From BOG-908 sp965198855 (GTDB lineage Bacteria > Pseudomonadota > Alphaproteobacteria > Acetobacterales > Acetobacteraceae), in the NCBI GenBank assembly GCA_965198855.1, contig CBDAPZ010000002.1, positions 1,488,001-1,552,000 of the forward strand: 64,000 nt of DNA. Direction: 5' to 3'. This document shows, one piece after another, positions 51,799-60,069 of the stretch. The first letter of the stretch is position 1, and every line of letters begins with the position of its first letter. Below the pieces are notes generated by a model. That model worked only from the letters and a program-made list of their open reading frames with translations. It was not told the origin of the DNA and did no database searches. Made by a program: the position numbers and the translations under genes.

Positions 51799-52412
51799 GC
51801 CTGTTCTCTCCATATCCAGGGTCGATCCAGCCGGTCTTGCCGCTGAAATTTTTGTATTTCGCCTGCCAGCAGAACGGTCTGCGCAATCTCGTCCAGCCCG
51901 CCGAGCAGGGCCGTTCGGCGACGCTCATCGATCTCGAAGCGGAAAACGTCGCCATCGGGCGCTGTCACACTCTGCCGTTCCAGATCGACACTGAGAGGCG
52001 CCCCGCCTTCGCAAAGCTCAGCCAGATGCAGCAAGGTCTTCTCCGGCAGGATCACCGGCAGCAATCCATTCTGAAAACAATTCCCGGCAAAGATCTCGCT
52101 GAACGACGGTGCCACCACGCAGCGTATGCCGGCTCCCAGCAACGCCCACACTGCCGCCTCGCGCGACGACCCGCAGCCAAAATTCGCCCCCGCCAGCAGA
52201 ATAGGCGCATGCGCGAATGCCGGCTGGTTCAGCACGCAATTCGGATCGGGGCTGCCATCGGGCAAAAACCGCAGCGCCTCGAGTGCCCATTGCCCCATGC
52301 TCTGCTTGGACGTCCCGGTCATGCGCTCTATGCGTATGATCACGTCGGTATCGACATTGTCCCGCAGCAGCGGCGCCGCAGCGCCGGTAACGACATCCAC
52401 CTTCTCCATCAT
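51795..52412 (-). CDS. Aconitase-family hydratase, small subunit (LeuD-like)
   Basis: This is a 205-residue swivel-domain subunit. NVDTDVIIRIERMTGT, ANFGCGSSREAAVWALLGAG and PSFSEIFAGNCFQNGLLPVI are the LeuD signatures. The start at 52412 overlaps the large-subunit stop (ATGATG). It works with the large subunit to hydrate and dehydrate a substituted malate/maleate. Its place next to a C-C lyase, with no leuA or leuB nearby, argues against leucine biosynthesis. Confidence 0.9.
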   Translation of the reverse strand: MMEKVDVVTGAAAPLLRDNVDTDVIIRIERMTGTSKQSMGQWALEALRFLPDGSPDPNCVLNQPAFAHAPILLAGANFGCGSSREAAVWALLGAGIRCVVAPSFSEIFAGNCFQNGLLPVILPEKTLLHLAELCEGGAPLSVDLERQSVTAPDGDVFRFEIDERRRTALLGGLDEIAQTVLLAGEIQKFQRQDRLDRPWIWREQA

Positions 52413-53833
52413 CGCCCGCGCGGATCGGTGATCACGCCGGTGATCGCGGCCAAAGCCGCCATCGCAGGGCTCGCCAGATGGGTGCGCGCACCCGGCCCCT
52501 GCCGCCCCACGAAATTGCGGTTGGTGGTCGAAATCGCGCGCTGCCCGGGTGGAACAACATCGCCATTGGCCGCAACACACATCGAACATCCCGGCTCGCG
52601 CCAGTCGAACCCCGCCGACCTGAAAACCTGGTCGAGCCCCTCAGCCTCCGCCGCTCGCTTGACCTGCTCGGACCCCGGCACCACCCAAGCCGTCACCCCA
52701 GCCGCCACGTGACCGTCCTCGATCATGGAAGCCGCCGCCCGCAAATCGGAAAGGCGGCTATTGGTGCATGAGCCGATGAACACCCAGTCCAGCTTCGTGC
52801 CTGCCAAACGTTGTCCCGGCTGCAACCCCATATACTCCAGCGCCTCGCGCCACGCCTGCGCTGTCGCCTCATCCGGGGCCGCAGCCGGATCCGGCACCAG
52901 CCCATCCACTGGGATCGCATGTTCGGGGCTGATGCCCCAGGTGACCCCAGGTGCGACATCCTTCATGTCGACCAGTATTTCCGCGTCGAAATTTGCTCCC
53001 GCATCGCTCGGCAGTGTGCGCCAATGCGCGGCTGCCTCGTCCCAGCCAGCATCGTGAGGTGCATACGGGCGAGCCCTCACATACGCGAACACCGTCTCGT
53101 CCGGTGCGATGAACCCCATCCTGGCGCCGAACTCGATCGACAGGTTGCACAGCGTCAGCCGCGCTTCGACACCCAGCGCTCGCACCGCCGCGCCCGCATA
53201 TTCCACCGCAAACCCGGTGCCACCCGCAGTGCCATGGCAGGCAATCAGGTGCAGCATCATGTCCTTGGGCGTCACCCAAGGCCCTGCCTGGCCTTCGAAA
53301 GACACGCGCATGCTGCGGGGCCGCCGCAGCCGCAATGTCTGCGTCGCCAGCGCATGCACCAGCTCCGAGGAACCCACACCGAATGCGAGCGCACCGATCC
53401 CGCCATTGGTGCAGGTATGGCTATCCCCGCAGATCAGCGTGCTGCCCGGCAACGCAATCCCCAGCTCCGGCGCCATTACATGCACGATGCCCTGGCCAAC
53501 CGAGCCGACATCGAAAAACTTTATGCCATGCGCCTCAGCCTGCCTCCCCAGTGCCGCCCGCAGCTTTCCGCCGACACTGCGCACATCGCCCGCCCGCCCG
53601 GGCGCCGTGGACACCGCATGGTCCGGCGTCGCGAAACACAGCTCGGGATTGGCCACCTGCAGCCCGCGCCGGCTCAGCTCCTCCAGGGCGCGGCCGCCAG
53701 ACAGATCGTGCAGCAGATGCCGGTCGATATGCAGCAGCGCCCAGCCATCGCCAAGATCGGCGACCACATGGCTCGACCAGATTTTGTCGAACATCGAGGC
53801 GGCATGGACAACCATGGGCGGGTTGTCGGGCAT
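52409..53833 (-). CDS. Aconitase-family hydratase, large subunit (LeuC-like)
   Basis: This is an iron-sulfur hydratase subunit of about 474 residues. FDKIWSSHVVADLGDGWALL at the N terminus, CGDSHTCTNGGIGALAFGVG, FIGSCTNSRLSDLRAAA and EPGCSMCVAANGDVV carry the three 4Fe-4S cysteines. STTNRNFVGRQGPGARTHLA is near the end. The N terminus is uncertain: 53833 (MPDNPPMVVHA) is chosen, with 53815 and 53794 as alternatives; the frame is open further up but runs into a family A repeat. It may hydrate dimethylmaleate-, citraconate- or isopropylmalate-like acids. Confidence 0.88.
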   Translation of the reverse strand: MPDNPPMVVHAASMFDKIWSSHVVADLGDGWALLHIDRHLLHDLSGGRALEELSRRGLQVANPELCFATPDHAVSTAPGRAGDVRSVGGKLRAALGRQAEAHGIKFFDVGSVGQGIVHVMAPELGIALPGSTLICGDSHTCTNGGIGALAFGVGSSELVHALATQTLRLRRPRSMRVSFEGQAGPWVTPKDMMLHLIACHGTAGGTGFAVEYAGAAVRALGVEARLTLCNLSIEFGARMGFIAPDETVFAYVRARPYAPHDAGWDEAAAHWRTLPSDAGANFDAEILVDMKDVAPGVTWGISPEHAIPVDGLVPDPAAAPDEATAQAWREALEYMGLQPGQRLAGTKLDWVFIGSCTNSRLSDLRAAASMIEDGHVAAGVTAWVVPGSEQVKRAAEAEGLDQVFRSAGFDWREPGCSMCVAANGDVVPPGQRAISTTNRNFVGRQGPGARTHLASPAMAALAAITGVITDPRGR

Positions 53834-53894
53834 TTCGCGCTGCCCGGCCAGGGGAGCAGACGATCTATCCACGGTGCGGCTAACGCATAGCAAG

Positions 53895-54020
53895 AGAAGA
53901 CCTTCTTTTCTGAAGAAAAGAAGCAAAAGACTTTTATGTGGCTGTCGCGGTTCTCTCCGGCAGCGGACGCCATGATAACAAAAGTTTTTTGGTTCTTTCT
54001 TTCAAAAAAGAACGGCTTCC
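53895..54020. repeat. A/T-rich palindromic repeat, family A (full copy, inside an operon)
   Basis: Left arm GACCTTCTTTTCTGAAGAAAAG then AAGCAAAAGACTTTTATG. The centre GCTGTCGCGG-TTCTCTCCGGCAGC is itself palindromic. Right arm ACAAAAGTTTTTTGGTTC...TTTCAAAAAAGAACGGCTTCC. It lies between the NTF2-like gene and the LeuC-like gene of one operon, so it may attenuate or stabilize the transcript. Confidence 0.78.
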
Positions 54021-54021
54021 T

Positions 54022-54498
54022 TCACTTGCTCTCTGGAGGATTCAATCGCGACATCCCACCAAGCACCACCCACTTGCCGTCTCTTTCCACCCAGACATGA
54101 ATGTTCGGATACCACTCATCCACCTTCGATCCGTCAGCTCTTACAGTGCGATGATTGAGATAGTAGATCACCGCCGTGTCGCCATCGCGTGCAAAGCCCG
54201 TCACCTCGCCTTTGATGACTTCATGTGCGCCCGCGACGGATTTACCGCCCTTCTTGAGCGCGTCATTGTTCAGCGGCCTGTCGAGAGACGCCGGCCAGGC
54301 GAGATAATGCGGGCTCGCGTGATCGATGTAATATTGAATATTACCGTGTGCGCGGCCCTCGTAGATTTTCTGCTCCTGCGACCAGATCAGCGCTTCTGCC
54401 GGATCCTTGGTTTCCTGCGCGTGACTGCCACAAAACCAGCCCAGCGACAGCAAAGCCGGCGCTGCCATCAGGCAGAATGCGGATGTCCGGAGACCCAC
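54022..54498 (-). CDS. Secreted NTF2-like (SnoaL/DUF4440-type) protein
   Basis: This is a 158-residue exported protein: signal segment FCLMAAPALLSLGWFCGSHA, then an NTF2-like fold with QKIYEGRAHGNIQYYIDHAS, AHEVIKGEVTGFARDGDTAV and WYPNIHVWVERDGKWVVLGG. A GTG start at 54498 lies two bases after the RidA gene stop with GAGGGA upstream. Its role in the operon is unknown; a periplasmic binding or isomerase function is possible. Its stop abuts a family A repeat. Confidence 0.75.
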   Translation of the reverse strand: MGLRTSAFCLMAAPALLSLGWFCGSHAQETKDPAEALIWSQEQKIYEGRAHGNIQYYIDHASPHYLAWPASLDRPLNNDALKKGGKSVAGAHEVIKGEVTGFARDGDTAVIYYLNHRTVRADGSKVDEWYPNIHVWVERDGKWVVLGGMSRLNPPESK

Positions 54499-54500
54499 GC

Positions 54501-55874
54501 TCAATTCCCTCGCGGCACGTAGGCGATCAGATCCAGCAACGCATTCGCACCCGGAACCACAAGAGGACCACCGATCTTCATGGTGGTCGACGCAGGCTTC
54601 ACCCCAGGAAAATGCTTCGACCATTCTTCGATCGAGTCCGCGAAATGGTCACCCGCATCATGGAAACATGCGCGTCTGACGACATTCTCCAGCTTCGTGC
54701 CGCCGGCCTCGCAGATGGCAGCCACGTTCTTCAACATGAAGCGCATCTGATTCTGTCCCGGCAAGCCATACCATGGGAATTCCGGATGCCGCAGCATGCC
54801 GGGTGCCAATTGGCCGCTAGAATCGCACGCCATCTGCTGACTCAGGAACAGGAAATCGCCCGCTTTCACCGCCTGTGGCTCGTGGCTGAACGGCTCCGGT
54901 GCATCGGACGTTTCCACCGGCGTGATGGTAAGTTTTGAATCATCAGCCAACAGGATGAACGCAATCTCGATCCGGCTGCCCTTGGTGCCCAGCCCCATAT
55001 AGGGGATCACGCAGCGCGCCGGCGGGTTCTTCGGAAACCACTTTCTCCATATACGATCCATTCCGGCATAGTCGCTGGGATCGCCGATATACACATCGGC
55101 CTTCACAGCCCGTTCCAGCGACGAACCAGCCGCTTGCGCAATCGCCGCCAGCTTCGACAGCGTGTAATCCGTCTGCGCCTCGATCGACGAGCCGTACCAA
55201 ACATACGGATTGACTCGCGCCTGCTTCGCCAGCGCGCTGGGTTCGCCCATCGAACGCGCCTCGCCGAAATCGCCGACCCAATCGGTGGGCACTTCGCCCG
55301 CCAGAAACACCCAGTCGCCACGGCGCACGGCAGGTGAATATCCGGCCAACGGCGCAGGCACGCCGGCGGGTGCTGCAAAGCCTTGCGTCGTATGCGCGTC
55401 GTCGATCGCGATCATATCGACTTCGATCCTTGCGCCGCGTACCGGCAGCGCGCGTATGCTCACCGCGGTGGAGGCCGGACGCGGCTCGAAGATGAACTCG
55501 TTGCGGACATCGAGATATGGCGTGATGCTGAGGCCAGGCCAGCAATCGCCGGCGGCGAACTGTTCGTTCGTCGGCTTGTCCCACGGGAACCACTGCCAGA
55601 TACGCACGATGTCCTTGGCGATGTCGCAGCCGGCCGCCGCCAAAGTGCGCTGCAACGTTTGCATCACGAAGCGCGATTGGAGCGCCTGCGCATCCTGTAG
55701 ATTCGCATTTTTCGCACGCGCTTCCGGCGCGATACCCGTCTCGAAATCGCTGGCGAGCTGGCCGGAGACGAACACCCATCCACCGGCCTTCACCGCGGGG
55801 CTGTAAGGCATCAGCGGCTTGGGAATATCCGGCCAGATCGACTGAACTTCAGCCGTGGCGACATCGTTAGTCAT
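54501..55874 (-). CDS. Triple-domain RidA/YjgF protein
   Basis: This is a 457-residue protein made of three successive RidA-like domains. Domain 1 (about 20-160) has PYSPAVKAGGWVFVSGQLAS; domain 2 (about 175-315) has YSPAVRRGDWVFLAGEVPTD; domain 3 (about 330-455) has EPQAVKAGDFLFLSQQMACD. Single RidA proteins are about 130 residues and hydrolyse reactive imine/enamine intermediates. The arginine-containing carboxylate site is not obviously the same in each copy (for example RALPVRGARIEVDMIAI in domain 1). It is second in the catabolic operon, 19 bp after the SDR. A role with an imine-forming step is inferred. Confidence 0.85.
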   Translation of the reverse strand: MTNDVATAEVQSIWPDIPKPLMPYSPAVKAGGWVFVSGQLASDFETGIAPEARAKNANLQDAQALQSRFVMQTLQRTLAAAGCDIAKDIVRIWQWFPWDKPTNEQFAAGDCWPGLSITPYLDVRNEFIFEPRPASTAVSIRALPVRGARIEVDMIAIDDAHTTQGFAAPAGVPAPLAGYSPAVRRGDWVFLAGEVPTDWVGDFGEARSMGEPSALAKQARVNPYVWYGSSIEAQTDYTLSKLAAIAQAAGSSLERAVKADVYIGDPSDYAGMDRIWRKWFPKNPPARCVIPYMGLGTKGSRIEIAFILLADDSKLTITPVETSDAPEPFSHEPQAVKAGDFLFLSQQMACDSSGQLAPGMLRHPEFPWYGLPGQNQMRFMLKNVAAICEAGGTKLENVVRRACFHDAGDHFADSIEEWSKHFPGVKPASTTMKIGGPLVVPGANALLDLIAYVPRGN

Positions 55875-55893
55875 GCAGCGTAAAATCCTCTAC

Positions 55894-56640
55894 TCAAACA
55901 AGGCCGCCATCGATGATCAGGCTGCGCCCGGTGATGAACTTCGCAGAATCAGACGCGAAGAAAGCAACCGCCCCAGCCACGTCATCCGGCTGCCCGATCC
56001 GCCCGAGCGGCGTTGCCCGCGCGACGCCCTGCTTCGTCTCGTCATCCAGCCATGCCAGCATCGCAGTATCGGTGGCACCCGGTGCGACCGCGTTCACGGT
56101 GATGCCGCGCGGGCCAAGCTCTTTCGCAAATCCGGCGGTGATCGAGTTGAGTGCCGCCTTGGACGCGGAATAGATCGCCGTGCCGGCCAAAGGCGACGCA
56201 GCGATATTGGTCGAGAGGTTGATCACCGCACCGCCGCCCGGCGGGAAATGCGGCACGGCCGCCTGCATCATCAGCACTGCCGACAGAGTGTTCGCATGGA
56301 ACTGCCTATCGAATGCTTCCGCCGTCACACTGCCGAACGGCAAATTCTCCAGCGCACCCGCCGAATTCACCAGAATATCGATGAAGCCGAATTTCGCCAC
56401 CACCGCCTCTGCAATCGCCTTGCACTGCGCCGCATCGGAGGTGTCGCCGCCCACGCAGAACGCCTGACCACAGGCCAGGCCGATCTCTGCCACCAGTTTT
56501 TCCGCCGGCGCGGGGCTACGATAATAGTGGACGGCAACGGCAGCACCTTCATCGGCCAGCCGGCGCGCGATCGCGCCGCCAATACCGCCCGAGGCGCCAG
56601 TCACCAGGGCCACCCTGCCTGCAAAGCGCCGAGCCTGCAT
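55894..56640 (-). CDS. SDR-family oxidoreductase, first gene of the catabolic operon
   Basis: This is a 248-residue classical SDR. FAGRVALVTGASGGIGGAIA binds the cofactor, DILVNSAGALENLPFG follows, the serine lies in VINLSTNIAAS, the active-site pair is YSASK, and the C terminus is ITGRSLIIDGG. It resembles the FabG/3-oxoacyl reductase group. The start at 56640 has GGAAG upstream. It is divergent from the MFS transporter (165 bp between starts). Confidence 0.9.
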   Translation of the reverse strand: MQARRFAGRVALVTGASGGIGGAIARRLADEGAAVAVHYYRSPAPAEKLVAEIGLACGQAFCVGGDTSDAAQCKAIAEAVVAKFGFIDILVNSAGALENLPFGSVTAEAFDRQFHANTLSAVLMMQAAVPHFPPGGGAVINLSTNIAASPLAGTAIYSASKAALNSITAGFAKELGPRGITVNAVAPGATDTAMLAWLDDETKQGVARATPLGRIGQPDDVAGAVAFFASDSAKFITGRSLIIDGGLV

Positions 56641-56805
56641 CGAAGAAACTTCCTTTACCGGACGTGCATCTTTCCACGTCATCACGCAGGCCAAGACTGC
56701 GCCCCGCGCCGCTTGCGGCTCAAGCCACAAGCGGGCCATGTTCGCGTGCCGAACAGGTGCCGCGCGGCTGCCCGCGCCGCTTCGGCGACCACCGTAAGAA
56801 GCAGC
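56641..56805. promoter_or_regulatory. Divergent control region of the catabolic operon and its transporter
   Basis: This 165-bp GC-rich gap should hold both promoters. No clear palindromic operator or -35/-10 pair is visible to me, and no regulator gene adjoins it. Confidence 0.35.
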
Positions 56806-58131
56806 ATGATGCTGCTCGAAAGGCCTGGCACCTTGACCACCTTCCCATCAGGCACGCAGGCAGGCTACCCGCCAACGAGGCACGCCTGGTCCGTGCTACT
56901 GCTCCTCGTACTGGTTTCCATCGTCGCGACGCTGGACCGCAGCGTGCTGAGCCTGCTGATCGACCCCGTTCGCCACGACCTCTCCATCTCCGATGTGCAG
57001 ATCAGCCTGCTGCAAGGCCTCTCCTTCAGCCTGTTCTACGCGACCGCCGGCCTCGCCCTCGGCTTCTACACCGACCGCACACAGCGCTGCCGCCTGCTCG
57101 CCTGCGGCATCCTGCTCTGGAGCCTGTCGACCATCGCCGCCGGCTTCTCCACCAGCTTCACCTGGATGTTCCTCTCCCGTCTGCTCGTCGGCATGGGCGA
57201 AGGCACGCTCGGCCCCTGCTCCATCTCGCTGATTGCGGATCTCTTCCAACCCGCCCGGCGCGGACGGCCCATGGGCTTCTTTCTGATGGGCCAGGCCATC
57301 GCCAGCGGCATCTCGATCCTGCTGACCGGCACCATTCTGCGCCATCTGCCGCACGACCTGGTGCTCGGCACCTTCAGCCTGCACCCCTGGCGTGTCGTCT
57401 TCATCGTCACCGGCCTACCCGGCCTGCTCGTCGCACCCGCCATCCTCGCTTTGCGTGAACCTGCCCGGCAGGAAAGGATCCTCCTGGATACCCGCCTCAC
57501 CCTGCGGCAAAGCCTGCGCCTGCTCCACGAACGCCGCCGTGTGCTCGTGCCGCTCTATCTAGGCTTCGCCGCAGTCTCCGCTGGCTTCTACAGCACCATC
57601 GCCTGGGGCGCCGTCTCGATCACACGGCATTATGGCATCAAGATCACCCAGGTCACCGGCCTGTTCGGCCCCGCCAGCATCGTCTTCGGCCTGGCGGGCC
57701 CCCTGCTGACCGGCTTCCTGATCGACCGCATCATGTCGCGCCGCGGCGCGACAGACCGCCTGCGCCTCCTCGTCATTACACCGCTGCTGGCCATCCCCGT
57801 CATCGCCAGCGTGCTGATGCCGAGCGCGCCGCTGGCCATACTCTGCGTCGCCTCGATGATGGGCGCCTATCCCGCAAGCTCCACGACATTTTTCTCGGTG
57901 CTGCAAGGCAGTGTCCCCAACGAACTTCGCGGCTTCACCATTTCGTTGTGCGGCCTGACAAACGCTGTGATCGGCGCGACCGGCGGGCCGCTGCTGGTGG
58001 CGGTCCTGGGCGAGCATGTCTACAGCGGACCGGCCGCTACGGCGGAAGCACTTTCCACCACCTTGATTATAGCAATGGTTTTGGGGTTTTCGCTGTTTAC
58101 ATATGGCAGGAAGAAAGCAGTTCTTTTTTGA
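56806..58131 (+). CDS. MFS transporter
   Basis: This is an inner-membrane permease of about 441 residues with 12 predicted helices. The first helix is WSVLLLLVLVSIVATLDRSV. The loop 2-3 signature region is GFYTDRTQRCRLLACGILLW, and FLSRLLVGMGEGTLGPCSIS is helix 4 of the organic-acid/glucarate-like MFS group. The start is taken at 56806 (MMLLERPGTLTTF). Its last codons (KKAVLF and TGA) lie inside a family A repeat. Divergent placement suggests it imports the substrate of the catabolic operon, probably an organic acid or lactam. Confidence 0.88.
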   Translation: MMLLERPGTLTTFPSGTQAGYPPTRHAWSVLLLLVLVSIVATLDRSVLSLLIDPVRHDLSISDVQISLLQGLSFSLFYATAGLALGFYTDRTQRCRLLACGILLWSLSTIAAGFSTSFTWMFLSRLLVGMGEGTLGPCSISLIADLFQPARRGRPMGFFLMGQAIASGISILLTGTILRHLPHDLVLGTFSLHPWRVVFIVTGLPGLLVAPAILALREPARQERILLDTRLTLRQSLRLLHERRRVLVPLYLGFAAVSAGFYSTIAWGAVSITRHYGIKITQVTGLFGPASIVFGLAGPLLTGFLIDRIMSRRGATDRLRLLVITPLLAIPVIASVLMPSAPLAILCVASMMGAYPASSTTFFSVLQGSVPNELRGFTISLCGLTNAVIGATGGPLLVAVLGEHVYSGPAATAEALSTTLIIAMVLGFSLFTYGRKKAVLF

Positions 58132-58239
58132 AAAAAACCAAAAAACTTTTATGTATATGGCGCGTCCTGCCGGAGAGAACCGCGACAGCGACCTGAAAGT
58201 CTTTTGCTTCTTCCTCAGAAAAGAAGATCTTCCTTCCTA
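58105..58239. repeat. A/T-rich palindromic repeat, family A (full copy) between convergent genes
   Basis: Inverse orientation relative to 53895-54020: GGCAGGAAGAAAGCAGTTC...TTTTTTGAAAAAAACC, ACTTTTATG, centre CCTGCCGGAGAGAACCGCGA, CAGCGACCTGAAAGTCTTTT then GCTTCTTCCTCAGAAAAGAA. It overlaps the end of the MFS gene and touches the ptsI stop, and could terminate both transcripts. Confidence 0.78.
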
Positions 58240-60069
58240 AATCGGCGAAAAATCTTTCACCAGATCCTGTATCCGCTCCGCATCAGACTGTTCCATCACC
58301 CGCCGTGCAAAGCGTGCACAATCATCGATCGACACCGCGCGCACTGCCTGTTTCACCCGCGGCACCGCCGGGGCGTTCATGCTGAACGAGCGCAGTCCCA
58401 GCCCCAGCAACAAAGGCACCAGTTTCGGGTTCGACGCCATCTCCCCGCATACCGAGACGGGCATGCGCATCCGCAAAGCAGCTTCGGTCGCGAACTGGAT
58501 CAGCCGCAGCACCGCCGGATGCAGTGAGTCATACAGCAGCGAAACATCGCTCGCAGCCCGGTCCACGGCGAGCGTGTACATGGTGAGATCGTTCGTGCCA
58601 ATGGCGAAGAAATCGGCTTCAAGGGCCAGCGCATCGGCTGCCAAAGCGGCCCCTGGCGTCTCGATCATGATGCCGAGCGGCGGCAGTTTTTCGGGCAGTT
58701 TTTCCCCACGCCGGCGCAGCCGTCGCGCCACGCGTTCGTAGATCTCGCGGGCAGCGCGCACCTCGCCGGTGTTGGTCACCATCGGCAGCAGCACGCGCAC
58801 CTTGCCGAATTTATGCGCGCGCAGGATGGCGGAGAGCTGCGTCTCGAACAGCTCCGGCCGTCGCAGCAGGAGGCGAAGGCCGCGCACGCCAAGAGCGGGA
58901 TTATGGTCCGCTTTCTCCGGCACCAGGCCGCGGGAGGAGAGAGCGTCGATATCTTTCTCGCCGCCCCAGTCGAGCACTCGGATGGTCACCGAATCGCCGT
59001 CCATCGCCTCGAGCACGGTGCGGTAGATCTCGGTCTGCGCTGCTTCGTCGGGCAGAGTGTCGCGGTTCATGAACAGGAACTCGGTGCGGAACAGCCCGAT
59101 ACCCGCAGCACCCGACTGGGCGATCAGCGGCAGCTCCGCTAGCAGCTCCAGATTGCCCTGCAGCTCGACATGTTCGTTGTCGGTGGTGTTGGCGGGCAGG
59201 CGGCGTAGGCGGTGGAGGCGCTGCGTCTCGCGCGCAAAGGCGGAGATATCGCGCCGGGCCTGGGCGAGTGTTTCCGCTTTTGGGTTCAGCACGATCTGGC
59301 CTGCGCCACCATCGAGCACCATGTGGGTGCCGGCGCTGATGGCGGCGAGCAATCCAGGAACACCCAGCACGGCGGGCACACCCAGCGCGCGCAGCATGAT
59401 GGCGGTATGACCGTCGGTGCCGCCTTCTTGAGTGGCGAGGCCGGCGATGCGGGATGGATCGATCAGGGCGGCGTCGGCCGGGCGTAGCGTTTCGGCGACC
59501 AGTATGGCGCCTTGCGGGACGGCGGCAAAACTGCGGAACGGGGCAGCGGTGAGGTTGCGCAGCAGCCGGCGCCCGGTCTCGCGGATTTCGTCGCTGCGGC
59601 GCTGGCGCGCCTCCATCTCGTCGCGATTGCGTGCCATCGGCTCTGCAGGCACCGCGAGCATCGCGTCGGCGAGGATCTCCACCTCGTCCAGCACCGCGGT
59701 TTCCGCCGTCAGTAACTGCTCGGTAATGCGTTTCTTGGCCTGCCGCAGCAGCCGCGACGGCCCAAGCATCTGCAGATAGGCATCCAGAAGCGGGGCGATT
59801 TCATTCTGGCTGTCATCGGGCAGCGCCGTCAGGCGCGCGCGCAGCTTGCCGAGCTGTTTGCGCGAGGTATGCACCGCGGCATCCAGCCGCTCGATTTCAG
59901 CCTGCACGCCCTCCGCCGCGATCTTGCCGCGGGAGACCACCATGGCCTGTTCCTTGGCGGTGAACGCGATGCCGATGGCAATCCCGGGGCTGACAGCCAT
60001 GCCGGTGAGGCTGCGCTCGGCGCGCCGTTCCGTTCGTCCGGTGGGGCGGGGCGGCTCAGTCCTGCTCAT
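58237..60069 (-). CDS. ptsI: PTS enzyme I
   Basis: This is a 610-residue PEP-dependent protein kinase that phosphorylates HPr. The phospho-histidine region is QEGGTDGHTAIMLRALGVPA. The barrel has GIGLFRTEFLFMNRDTLP, VTIRVLDWGGEKDIDAL, ADFFAIGTNDLTMYTLAVDR and the catalytic cysteine region MPVSVCGEMASNP. There is no N-terminal GAF domain, so it is the plain EI rather than EI-Ntr. The start overlaps the HPr 3' end by 14 bp; a later Met (MAVSPGIAIG) is an alternative. It is the last gene of the PTS run. Confidence 0.94.
   Translation of the reverse strand: MSRTEPPRPTGRTERRAERSLTGMAVSPGIAIGIAFTAKEQAMVVSRGKIAAEGVQAEIERLDAAVHTSRKQLGKLRARLTALPDDSQNEIAPLLDAYLQMLGPSRLLRQAKKRITEQLLTAETAVLDEVEILADAMLAVPAEPMARNRDEMEARQRRSDEIRETGRRLLRNLTAAPFRSFAAVPQGAILVAETLRPADAALIDPSRIAGLATQEGGTDGHTAIMLRALGVPAVLGVPGLLAAISAGTHMVLDGGAGQIVLNPKAETLAQARRDISAFARETQRLHRLRRLPANTTDNEHVELQGNLELLAELPLIAQSGAAGIGLFRTEFLFMNRDTLPDEAAQTEIYRTVLEAMDGDSVTIRVLDWGGEKDIDALSSRGLVPEKADHNPALGVRGLRLLLRRPELFETQLSAILRAHKFGKVRVLLPMVTNTGEVRAAREIYERVARRLRRRGEKLPEKLPPLGIMIETPGAALAADALALEADFFAIGTNDLTMYTLAVDRAASDVSLLYDSLHPAVLRLIQFATEAALRMRMPVSVCGEMASNPKLVPLLLGLGLRSFSMNAPAVPRVKQAVRAVSIDDCARFARRVMEQSDAERIQDLVKDFSPI

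Noticed and set aside
51795..53833. LeuC/LeuD as the leucine-biosynthesis enzyme
   Set aside because: No leuA or leuB is adjacent; the genes overlap a C-C lyase and HyuAB genes, so a catabolic hydratase is more likely, though not excluded without the rest of the genome.
53834..53926. N-terminal extension of the LeuC-like gene (start at 53926)
   Set aside because: The added residues (FFRKEGLLLLC) are read through a family A repeat and do not resemble the family.
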